NCBI GenBank assembly: GCA_013697245.1
Contig: JACCXH010000036.1
Coordinates: forward strand, 1 to 52,461
DNA length: 52,461 nucleotides
Direction: 5' to 3'
Origin: Bacteroidota bacterium
Lineage (GTDB): Bacteria; Bacteroidota; Bacteroidia; B-17B0; Aurantibacillaceae
Made by a program: the position numbers and the translations under genes. The notes beneath the pieces were generated by a model, which was given only the letters and a program-made list of their open reading frames with translations, did not search any database and had not been told where the DNA came from. Positions 8,551-14,635 of this stretch are shown here, in pieces (within the stretch, counting starts at the first letter, position 1; the number at the start of each line of letters is the position of its first letter).

Positions 8551-8729
8551 CTCGTTAAGGTTTTGCCACTAATCTCACCAATTGCCGCAAAAATAATTTA
8601 AAAATTAAACCTTTTGTTTTTTAGTGGAATTAAACTGAAATCCTTATTATATAAGGATTTCAGCCAATTAGCAAAAAACATAATTGTAAAGTAATCCCAA
8701 AAAATTTAGTGAAATTAGTGGCTAACGAG
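8551..8729. repeat. Nested inverted-repeat element A, upstream of gap
   Basis: The outer arms are CTCGTTA (8551-8557) plus GCCACTAATCTCAC (8565-8578) on the left, and on the right (8708-8729) the near-exact reverse complement GTGAAATTAGTGGC followed directly by TAACGAG. The left arm carries 7 extra bases between its two blocks. At the centre is a perfect 13-bp hairpin, CTGAAATCCTTAT (8635-8647) and ATAAGGATTTCAG (8651-8663), loop TAT. There is no coding potential. The element fills the gap between the DUF4834-like promoter and the gap promoter. The 'GTGAAATTAGTGGC' arm resembles one in element B (30281-30460). It may be a non-autonomous mobile repeat or a REP-like element; it has no T-tract terminator. 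Confidence 0.75.
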
Positions 8730-8775
8730 TTAGAACAGTTTTTATAAACATTAACGGCTTACTTTATTAACAAAA

Positions 8776-8806
8776 TTGGCGGTTGAGCGAGGATTTGATA
8801 CTTTTG
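8776..8806 (+). promoter_or_regulatory. Promoter of gap (Bacteroidota -33/-7 consensus)
   Basis: TTG at 8776-8778 and TACTTTTG at 8799-8806 (exact TAnnTTTG) are separated by 20 bases, the consensus geometry of the Bacteroidota primary sigma factor. Transcription should begin about 8810-8813. The TTG that opens the long reading frame at 8776 is therefore the -33 box and not a start codon; the true start is ATG 8824. Confidence 0.82.
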
Positions 8807-8823
8807 CACAAATTATTTTACCT

Positions 8824-10287
8824 ATGGAATCTTTAGAAAAAACAAATACTGATTATAAAGCCCAACTTAACGATTGGATCAAGCAAGAAAAAGCTGCCTT
8901 AGACCTGATAAATATAGTTGGTAAATTATGGTTCGAGAGATCGATAGAGCTTATTTTATTCCGTAACCAGTTAGTAGACAGAAGCGCAAGTGAAATAATG
9001 AACCTTCACTTATATGCAAAGAACATTGTAAAAAAACCAATTTCGGTTTACGAAACAGTTGCAATTGCAAGTGAAATACTTGAATCAGAAGTGGGCGCCG
9101 GAAGAATTGATATTGGAAGATTAGCTTTTGAATGGGATCAGGAAAAAGTAAAATACAAATCGCAAACGGATTTTATAAACGATAAATTAAAAGATATGCT
9201 GGGCGTAACTAACCCGGTAACTCCTAAAGATGTTGTATTATATGGTTTTGGTCGTATTGGCCGCTTAGCAGCACGCGAGTTAATTGCACAGGCCGGTAAA
9301 GGCGAACAATTACGTTTAAAAGCAATTGTAACACGCGGTAACAGCGATATTGAAATTGTAAAACGTGCCGATCTTTTACGTACCGATTCAGTTCACGGTC
9401 CTTTTCCCGGAACTGTGATCGAAGATCTAGAGAACAAAGCATTAATTATTAATGGTCATACCGTTCATATGATCGATGCTAAAAATCCGGAAGATATTGA
9501 TTATACCAAGTATGGTATTCACGATGCTTTAGTTATTGATAATACGGGTGTATTCAGAGATAGAGAGGCGTTAAGCCGCCACTTGAAATCAAAAGGCGTA
9601 TCAAAAGTATTATTAACCGCGCCGGCAAAAGGCGATGTGCCTAATGTTGTGCATGGTGTTAATCATGAAACGGTAGATGTAAAAAAAGAAACTATTTTTT
9701 CTGCCGCCAGCTGTACCACCAACGCCATTATGCCTATTTTACAGGTGATAGATAAAGAATTAGGAATTCAAAAAGGACATATCGAAACCGTTCACTCTTA
9801 CACCAACGATCAGAATTTGTTGGATAATTATCATCCAAAATACCGTCGTGGCCGCTCTGCTGCTTTAAACATGGTAATTACAGAAACAGGTGCAGAAAGC
9901 GCTTTGAAAAAAGTATTGCCGCATTTAAGTGGAAAATTCACGGCTAACTCGGTACGTGTACCAACTCCAAATGTCAGTTTAGCAATATTGAACTTAAATA
10001 TCAATAAAGAAATTTCGAAAGATGAAGTGAACGAGATCATAAAACGTTATGCTTTACAAGGTGCTTTGGTAGAACAGATACAATATGCTTTTAGTAACGA
10101 ATTGGTAAGTACCGATATTATAGGAAGCTCTTGTCCAAGTGTTTTTGATAGCCAGGCAACAATTGTTTCGCCCGATAAAAAAAGTATTATACTTTATGTT
10201 TGGTACGATAACGAATATGGCTATACACGCCAGGTAATCCGTTTCAGCAAGCATATTAGTGAAGTGAGAAGGCCGGTTTATTATTAA
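8824..10287 (+). CDS. gap: Glyceraldehyde-3-phosphate dehydrogenase, long form with N-terminal extension
   Basis: A 487-residue glycolytic enzyme oxidising glyceraldehyde-3-phosphate to 1,3-bisphosphoglycerate with NAD(P). The first ~130 residues are an extension typical of a Bacteroidota/proteobacterial long-form GapA-like group. The Rossmann motif 'YGFGRIGRLAARELI' follows at about 140. The catalytic 'AASCTTNAIMP' contains Cys297, and the C-terminus has 'WYDNEYGYTRQVIRF'. The reading frame extends 16 codons further to a TTG at 8776, but that part is the promoter, so ATG 8824 is chosen. The gene is flanked on both sides by non-coding inverted-repeat elements and appears monocistronic. Confidence 0.93.
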   Translation: MESLEKTNTDYKAQLNDWIKQEKAALDLINIVGKLWFERSIELILFRNQLVDRSASEIMNLHLYAKNIVKKPISVYETVAIASEILESEVGAGRIDIGRLAFEWDQEKVKYKSQTDFINDKLKDMLGVTNPVTPKDVVLYGFGRIGRLAARELIAQAGKGEQLRLKAIVTRGNSDIEIVKRADLLRTDSVHGPFPGTVIEDLENKALIINGHTVHMIDAKNPEDIDYTKYGIHDALVIDNTGVFRDREALSRHLKSKGVSKVLLTAPAKGDVPNVVHGVNHETVDVKKETIFSAASCTTNAIMPILQVIDKELGIQKGHIETVHSYTNDQNLLDNYHPKYRRGRSAALNMVITETGAESALKKVLPHLSGKFTANSVRVPTPNVSLAILNLNINKEISKDEVNEIIKRYALQGALVEQIQYAFSNELVSTDIIGSSCPSVFDSQATIVSPDKKSIILYVWYDNEYGYTRQVIRFSKHISEVRRPVYY

Positions 10288-10303
10288 CGGGCTGTAATGC
10301 ATA

Positions 10304-10395
10304 AACACTAAACGCACTAAGAAGGCACTATGTGCGCAAAGAGATCATATTATCCCTAATGTTCTTTGTGATAAACTTTGTGTTCTTTGTGGTTA
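10304..10395. repeat. CTTTGTG-type inverted-repeat element downstream of gap
   Basis: The right arm holds CTTTGTG three times (10364-10370, 10376-10382, 10385-10391), ending TTCTTTGTGGTTA. The left arm (10304-10342) contains AACACTAAACGCACTAAGA and GCGCAAAGAG, an imperfect reverse complement of the right arm. This is the style of the dispersed 'CTTTGTGT-TCTTTGTGGTT' intergenic repeats I associate with Bacteroidota genomes. It contains no gene. It lies between the gap stop and the apt promoter. Confidence 0.6.
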
Positions 10396-10423
10396 TTTTT
10401 TTTCAAGTATACACTTTTTACAC

Positions 10424-10431
10424 TATGTTTG
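10424..10431 (+). promoter_or_regulatory. -7 box for apt
   Basis: TATGTTTG is an exact TAnnTTTG box ending 10 bases before the apt ATG at 10442. At the -33 position only TTTC-like sequence (about 10400-10404) is present. The predicted leader is about 5-7 bases. Confidence 0.6.
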
Positions 10432-10441
10432 TAACTCTTAA

Positions 10442-10969
10442 ATGAATCTTGAAGAAGCAATAAAGAGTACCGTTAGGGATATTCCTGATTTTCCAAAACC
10501 GGGAATTATTTTTAAAGATATTACACCAATATTTTACGATCAAAAATTATGTTCGCGTATTGTGGATGAATTTATTGCGCGCTTTGATCAAAGACCTGAT
10601 GCCATTGTGGGTATAGAAAGCCGCGGTTTTTTATTTGGTTTTTTGGTCGCAAATAAATTAGGGATCCCTTTTGTTTTGGTCCGTAAAGCAGGAAAATTGC
10701 CTTATAAAACCGTTAGCCATGAATATGATCTTGAATATGGTTCTGCAAAGATAGAAATGCACGAAGACGCATTACAAAAGGGATGGAAGGTTATTATACA
10801 TGATGATCTTTTGGCAACCGGTGGAACAGCCGAAGCTGCAGGAAATCTTGTTAAAAAATTAGGAGCTACCGTTTTAGGGTTTAACTTTGTGATTGGCCTC
10901 GATTTTTTAAACGGAAAAAATAAATTAATTAATCACTCAAATAATATAACATGTCTGGTACACTATTAG
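10442..10969 (+). CDS. apt: Adenine phosphoribosyltransferase
   Basis: A 175-residue purine-salvage enzyme converting adenine and PRPP to AMP. It has the N-terminal 'DIPDFPKPGIIFKDITP' signature, 'GIESRGFLFG' at about 60-70, the flexible loop 'VRKAGKLPYK', and the PRPP-binding 'HDDLLATGGTAEAA' at about 119-132. Length and the final 'LVHY' match the family. The 3' end overlaps the candidate start of the acyl-CoA dehydrogenase by 19 bases if ATG 10951 is used, suggesting cotranscription. Confidence 0.96.
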   Translation: MNLEEAIKSTVRDIPDFPKPGIIFKDITPIFYDQKLCSRIVDEFIARFDQRPDAIVGIESRGFLFGFLVANKLGIPFVLVRKAGKLPYKTVSHEYDLEYGSAKIEMHEDALQKGWKVIIHDDLLATGGTAEAAGNLVKKLGATVLGFNFVIGLDFLNGKNKLINHSNNITCLVHY

Positions 10970-12123
10970 AGCACGAAGTTGGTATGAGTTTTCATATGAA
11001 CGAAAATCAAACAATGATAGCGGATATGATCCGCAAATTTGGTAAAGAACATATTTTACCAAAAATGATGGAGTGGGATGAATCACAAGAATTTCCTGTA
11101 GAAGTTTTTAAAAAACTTGGCGATCTCGGATTGATGGGCGTTTTAGTGCCAACAGAATATGGCGGGTCTGGTTTTGGTTATACAGAATATGTAACTGCCA
11201 TAACAGAACTAGGTAGTATTTGCGGTTCAATTGCTTTATCAATGGCGGCGCATAACAGTTTATGCACCGGTCACATTTTACAATTCGGTAACGAAGAGCA
11301 AAAGAAAAAATATTTACCAAAATTAGCTACTGCAGAGTGGATAGGTGCCTGGGGATTAACAGAAGCCAATACAGGTAGCGATGCGATGCGTATGCAATGT
11401 GTTGCAAAACAAGATGGCGATTATTGGGTGCTTAACGGAACTAAGAATTGGATCACGCACGGCATCTCCGGAAACGTTGCGGTTGTTTTGGCGCGTACAG
11501 GTGAGTTATTGGACAGTCATGGCATTACTGCATTTATTGTTGAACGTACAACACCGGGTTTTCGCGGTGGTAAAAAAGAAAATAAATTAGGTATGCGCGC
11601 GAGCGAAACAGCTGAATTGATCTTTGAAAATTGTCGCATACACAAATCACAAGTGTTAGGTAATGTGGGCGATGGTTTTGTACAAGCGATGAAAGTATTG
11701 GATGGCGGCCGAATTAGTATTGCGGCATTAAGTTTAGGAATTGCAAAAGGCGCATTGAACGCCAGTATTAAATATGCAAAAGAACGTCAGCAATTTGGTA
11801 AACCAATTGCACAATTTCAAGGTATTGCATTTAAAATTGCCGATATGGCAACTGAATTTGAGGCTGCAGAACTATTGACCTTCCAGGCTGCTGATATGAA
11901 GAACAAACATTTAAAAATGACCAAAGAAAGCGCCATTGCTAAATATTATGCCAGCGAAGTTGCCGTAAGATGCAGTACAGAAGCAGTTCAAATCTTTGGT
12001 GGTTATGGATATACAAAAGATTTCCCGGTTGAGAAATTTTACCGCGATAGTAAATTGTGCACCATTGGCGAAGGCACCAGCGAAATTCAAAAACTGGTAA
12101 TAGCCCGCGAAATATTAAAATAA
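10951..12123 (+). CDS. Acyl-CoA dehydrogenase (FAD flavoprotein)
   Basis: A 390-residue FAD-dependent acyl-CoA dehydrogenase, first step of beta-oxidation of short or medium acyl-CoAs; exact chain length is not readable. It shows N-terminal helices (about 15-125), the beta-domain signature 'WGLTEANTGSDAMRM', 'ITHGISGNVAVV', the C-terminal signature 'QFGKPIAQFQGIAFKIADM' and the 'VQIFGGYGYTKDFPVE' block. The catalytic base Glu lies in 'IGEGTSEIQ'. An alternative start at ATG 10984 ('MSFHMNENQ') would remove 11 residues and the overlap with apt, and it fits the usual family N-terminus. I cannot decide between them. A terminator follows the stop. Confidence 0.93.
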   Translation: MSGTLLEHEVGMSFHMNENQTMIADMIRKFGKEHILPKMMEWDESQEFPVEVFKKLGDLGLMGVLVPTEYGGSGFGYTEYVTAITELGSICGSIALSMAAHNSLCTGHILQFGNEEQKKKYLPKLATAEWIGAWGLTEANTGSDAMRMQCVAKQDGDYWVLNGTKNWITHGISGNVAVVLARTGELLDSHGITAFIVERTTPGFRGGKKENKLGMRASETAELIFENCRIHKSQVLGNVGDGFVQAMKVLDGGRISIAALSLGIAKGALNASIKYAKERQQFGKPIAQFQGIAFKIADMATEFEAAELLTFQAADMKNKHLKMTKESAIAKYYASEVAVRCSTEAVQIFGGYGYTKDFPVEKFYRDSKLCTIGEGTSEIQKLVIAREILK

Positions 12124-12125
12124 CT

Positions 12126-12152
12126 TAAAAGCCGCTTTAAAAGCGGTTTTTT
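12126..12152 (+). terminator. Rho-independent terminator after acyl-CoA dehydrogenase
   Basis: CCGCTT and AAGCGG pair around a TAA loop (12132-12146), extended by A-rich/T-rich flanks, and are followed by a run of six to eight T. It separates the apt/acyl-CoA dehydrogenase unit from the small-gene operon. Confidence 0.85.
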
Positions 12153-12167
12153 ATTTAACTTTAATAC

Positions 12168-12605
12168 ATGAAACATTATTCAACATTTGCAATTGATCAG
12201 TTTACGCGCCACACCATGCATGATACTGCCGGTTTTAACTGGTTAATGAATAATGGCTACAAAGAACTTTTAGCTGTTTTAGATGCTATTAGAGACGATA
12301 AAAAAGCCTTTAAATTTTTAATGGACAATAAACATTTTGTGTTGGCCGCTTTTGTAAACGCCATTTGGGAAGATGAAAAAGCCTTTAAATTTTTAATGGA
12401 TGCAAAAGCTTTTCAATGGGCAGCCTGCGCTAATATTATTAATGGCGATGAAAAGGCAGAGGAATTCTTAAAAACTTCCGGTAACGAACATTATGTTTTA
12501 TTGGCTCACGCCATTCAAATGCGGATCCACGAGGATGGCGACAGAAATGTTAGTCCGTGGGGTGTAATGAAAAATTTATTGAATTTTAAAAAAGATGTTG
12601 AGTGA
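12168..12605 (+). CDS. Unknown protein of four ~25-residue helical repeats
   Basis: A 145-residue cytosolic protein I do not recognise. From about residue 18 it consists of four units of about 25 residues: 'GFNWLMNNGYKELLAVLDAI', 'KAFKFLMDNKHFVLAAFVNA', 'KAFKFLMDAKAFQWAACANI' and 'KAEEFLKTSGNEHYVLLAHA'. Each looks like a helix pair, suggesting a small alpha-solenoid. Units 2 and 3 share an identical 25-base DNA stretch, so one arose by recent duplication. The stop overlaps the GTG start of the next gene (GTGA), which implies translational coupling in a three-gene operon ending with an ArsC/Spx-like protein. No catalytic motif or signal peptide is seen. Confidence 0.75.
   Translation: MKHYSTFAIDQFTRHTMHDTAGFNWLMNNGYKELLAVLDAIRDDKKAFKFLMDNKHFVLAAFVNAIWEDEKAFKFLMDAKAFQWAACANIINGDEKAEEFLKTSGNEHYVLLAHAIQMRIHEDGDRNVSPWGVMKNLLNFKKDVE
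12301..12400 (+). repeat. Exact 25-bp direct repeat with 75-bp period inside the helical-repeat gene
   Basis: The stretch AAAAAGCCTTTAAATTTTTA plus ATGGA occurs at 12301-12325 and again at 12376-12400, base for base. The 75-bp offset equals exactly one 25-residue protein repeat. It marks a recent in-frame tandem duplication or conversion. Confidence 0.9.
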
Positions 12606-12832
12606 GAATAATTGATAGCATACCGCACCATAGCATGACCATAAGTATTTTTCAGATGAACGATAAATACCAGGTTAAGTTTGAAGCCGGACCTATGGAA
12701 CAGATCTTTAAATTTTCGGTTGAAGAAGTAAAGGGCGTTGAGAATTTAAAAAAAATGATCCACGAAGATTTTATCGAAAAAACACGTTTGCGTTTTAATG
12801 AAATGTTTATGAGCATGAAAGAACTTTCTTAA
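12602..12832 (+). CDS. Small unknown cytosolic protein
   Basis: A 76-residue protein with no recognised family. It has about three beta strands ('MTISIFQMNDKYQVKFEAG') followed by a charged helical half ('KKMIHEDFIEKTRLRFNEMF'). The GTG at 12602 overlaps the previous stop by four bases; an internal ATG at 12635 is an alternative start that would drop 11 residues. Its TAA overlaps the ATG of the next gene by one base (TAATG). The tight packing supports a real gene translated as part of a coupled operon. Confidence 0.65.
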   Translation: MRIIDSIPHHSMTISIFQMNDKYQVKFEAGPMEQIFKFSVEEVKGVENLKKMIHEDFIEKTRLRFNEMFMSMKELS

Positions 12833-13188
12833 TGATCATCTTTCATAATACCCGTTGCTCAAAGAGCAGAGAAGCCTTAGAAGTTCTAAAAGAGAATAAA
12901 TGTGAGATCGAGATACGCGATTATCTTCACATTCCTCCGAGCAAAAAAGAAATAAAAGAAATTTTAGATATGCTTAAATGCAAAGCGGTGGATATTGTAA
13001 GAAAGAACGAGCCGCTTTTTATTGAGAAGTATAAAGATAAAAAGATAACCAATGCTAAATGGATAGAAATACTGAGCAAGAACCCAATTTTAATTGAACG
13101 CCCTATTATCATTGATGGTGAGAAAGCTATTGTTGGCAGGCCGGTTAAATTGGTGATAGATCTCGTAAAAAAGAAAAGTAAAACCTAA
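12832..13188 (+). CDS. ArsC/Spx-family thioredoxin-fold protein (probable arsenate reductase)
   Basis: A 118-residue glutaredoxin-type arsenate reductase family protein. The active-site loop 'FHNTRCSKSREAL' has Cys9, and the C-terminal 'LIERPIIIDGEKAIVGRP' matches the family's substrate-binding arginine region. Family members either reduce arsenate with glutathione or are Spx/MgsR-like regulators. The single-cysteine CSKS loop (no CxxC) favours ArsC over redox-switch Spx. No arsenic transporter or ArsR is nearby, so the substrate is uncertain. It is last in a three-gene overlapping operon. Confidence 0.85.
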   Translation: MIIFHNTRCSKSREALEVLKENKCEIEIRDYLHIPPSKKEIKEILDMLKCKAVDIVRKNEPLFIEKYKDKKITNAKWIEILSKNPILIERPIIIDGEKAIVGRPVKLVIDLVKKKSKT

Positions 13189-13192
13189 TATG

Positions 13193-13200
13193 TATATTTG
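13193..13200 (+). promoter_or_regulatory. -7 box for the SpoIIE-type phosphatase gene
   Basis: TATATTTG is an exact TAnnTTTG box ending 17 bases before ATG 13218, the same spacing seen before gap. No TTG is present at -33. It gives the phosphatase its own promoter, separate from the arsC-like operon. Confidence 0.55.
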
Positions 13201-13217
13201 AACTGCTGGTATAAAAA

Positions 13218-14618
13218 ATGAAAAAGGCAGGATATCTTTCTATTATAATTGGTGCAATTTTTTTTGCATTCGGTTTTTTGTTTGATAAGACTTTTTACTT
13301 TATAACAATTCTTCTTGCGTTTGCATTAATATCATCCGGGTTTTCTTTTTTTGCTTTTGATCTGTCCCTTAAAAGGCGAAAGCAAGTAGCGATGTTATTA
13401 CTAATTGTAAGTTTTTTTATTTTCTTGGCATATATGTTTTTTAAGAAGTACCATTTTTACGGTGCAAACATATTGGCGGTGTGTTTATTTTATACTTTTT
13501 CATTTGGTTTTTTACCTATCCATACAAAGAACCGAATAGAAAAATGGAGACACTATACGCGCAAAGCGTGGCATGCTTTTTTACTATCGCTAAGCGACTT
13601 ATTAAGCCTCGCCGCTATATTTGGAGGTATTCTTTTTAAAGTATTGCATTGGCCTATAGCCGATTCAATGATCTTGTTTGGTATGATCTTCCTGGGTATT
13701 ACTTTAATTGGATGGAACCGCTTATTTAGCCGCGAAATTGTTTTAAGAAAAGAGGCAGAAGATAAAGTAAAAGAAGCTTTTGCTGAATTAGAAGAAAAAA
13801 ATAAAGAGATCCTTGATAGTATTAATTATGCAAAACGTTTACAGGATGCTATTCTTCCTTCTGAAAAACTTTGGCTAAGTTATTTACCAAACAGTTTTGT
13901 TTTTTACAAGCCAAAAGACATTGTTGCCGGCGATTTTTATTGGATAGAGAAGGTCAGTCAAAAGTCGTTAGTCGACAGTCAACAGCCAGAAGATATTATC
14001 TTGTTTGCTGCTGCTGATTGTACGGGCCATGGAGTTCCCGGAGCTCTGGTAAGTGTTGTTTGCAGCAATGCTTTAAACAGAACAGTAAAAGAATTTAATA
14101 TTACTGAACCGGGAAAAATTTTAGATAAAGTACGCGAGCTGGTAATTGAAACATTCGAAAAAAGTGAGAACGAGGTAAAGGATGGGATGGATATTTCGTT
14201 GTGCGCTTTAAATATTAAAACCCTTCAATTAAAATGGGCAGGTGCAAATAATCCGCTTTGGTACCTTCAGTCCCCCTTGGAAGAAGTAGGTGAACAAAGG
14301 CCGGGGGATTCGGTCATGAGTGAAATAAAAGCAGATAAACAACCGATAGGAAAATACGCCGATGAAAAACCATTTACAACGCACACAATCCAATTAAAAA
14401 AAGGCGATATCATTTATGTTTTTACGGATGGTTACGCTGACCAATTTGGTGGACCAAAAGGAAAAAAATTTAAATACAAACAATTACTCGAACTTCTTGT
14501 CTCCTCTAAGAATAAACAATTAAGTGATCAAAAAAATATTTTAGGGTCAACATTTAAAAATTGGCGGGCTGCTCTTGATCAGGTGGACGATGTTTGTATT
14601 ATAGGAGTTAGGTTATAA
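13218..14618 (+). CDS. Membrane-anchored SpoIIE-type PP2C serine phosphatase
   Basis: A 466-residue protein. Residues 1-185 hold about six membrane helices, the last pair including 'LFKVLHWPIADS', which resembles the transmembrane hairpin of the gliding motor protein GldL. A charged coiled coil (about 185-210) leads to a SpoIIE/PP2C phosphatase domain with 'DIVAGDFYWIE', 'AAADCTGHGVPGALVS', 'LKWAGANNPLWY' and 'FTDGYADQFGG', which carry the metal-binding aspartates. Such enzymes dephosphorylate anti-anti-sigma factors or similar serine-phosphorylated partners; no partner gene is adjacent. Two short stretches, about 246-257 and 352-364, look like dispersed DNA repeats inserted in frame in surface loops. 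The gene has its own -7 box. Confidence 0.88.
   Translation: MKKAGYLSIIIGAIFFAFGFLFDKTFYFITILLAFALISSGFSFFAFDLSLKRRKQVAMLLLIVSFFIFLAYMFFKKYHFYGANILAVCLFYTFSFGFLPIHTKNRIEKWRHYTRKAWHAFLLSLSDLLSLAAIFGGILFKVLHWPIADSMILFGMIFLGITLIGWNRLFSREIVLRKEAEDKVKEAFAELEEKNKEILDSINYAKRLQDAILPSEKLWLSYLPNSFVFYKPKDIVAGDFYWIEKVSQKSLVDSQQPEDIILFAAADCTGHGVPGALVSVVCSNALNRTVKEFNITEPGKILDKVRELVIETFEKSENEVKDGMDISLCALNIKTLQLKWAGANNPLWYLQSPLEEVGEQRPGDSVMSEIKADKQPIGKYADEKPFTTHTIQLKKGDIIYVFTDGYADQFGGPKGKKFKYKQLLELLVSSKNKQLSDQKNILGSTFKNWRAALDQVDDVCIIGVRL
13956..13983 (+). repeat. Heptanucleotide AGTCNNN array inside the phosphatase gene
   Basis: AGTC begins at 13956, 13963, 13970 and 13977, an exact 7-base period. Since 7 is not a multiple of 3, the encoded residues (about 247-256, 'QKSLVDSQQP') are not repetitive. 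It lies between 'YWIEK' and 'FAAADCTGHG', where family members usually have only a few residues, so it looks like an inserted DNA repeat. Confidence 0.75.
14271..14308 (+). repeat. Palindromic repeat insert inside the phosphatase gene
   Basis: TCCCCC (14271-14276) and GGGGGA (14303-14308) form inverted ends around a 26-base centre beginning TTGGAAG. It encodes 'SPLEEVGEQRPGD' between 'NPLWYLQ' and 'ADKQPIGKY'. The Y-rich arm, TTGGA, R-rich arm layout matches small interspersed repeats I associate with Bacteroidota. Confidence 0.6.
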
Positions 14619-14635
14619 TACTAACCAACCTTTAA

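Noticed and set aside
8635-8663. Terminator for a gene upstream of gap
   Set aside because: The hairpin has no T-tract on either side and no gene ends nearby on the plus strand; it is better explained as the core of the nested repeat.
12832-13188. Arsenic resistance operon
   Set aside because: Only the ArsC-like gene is present; no ArsR, ArsB/Acr3 or ArsA is found, and the neighbours are unrelated.
13956-13983. CRISPR-like short repeat array
   Set aside because: A 7-nt period with 3-nt variable parts has no spacers and lies in a coding frame; no cas genes are present.
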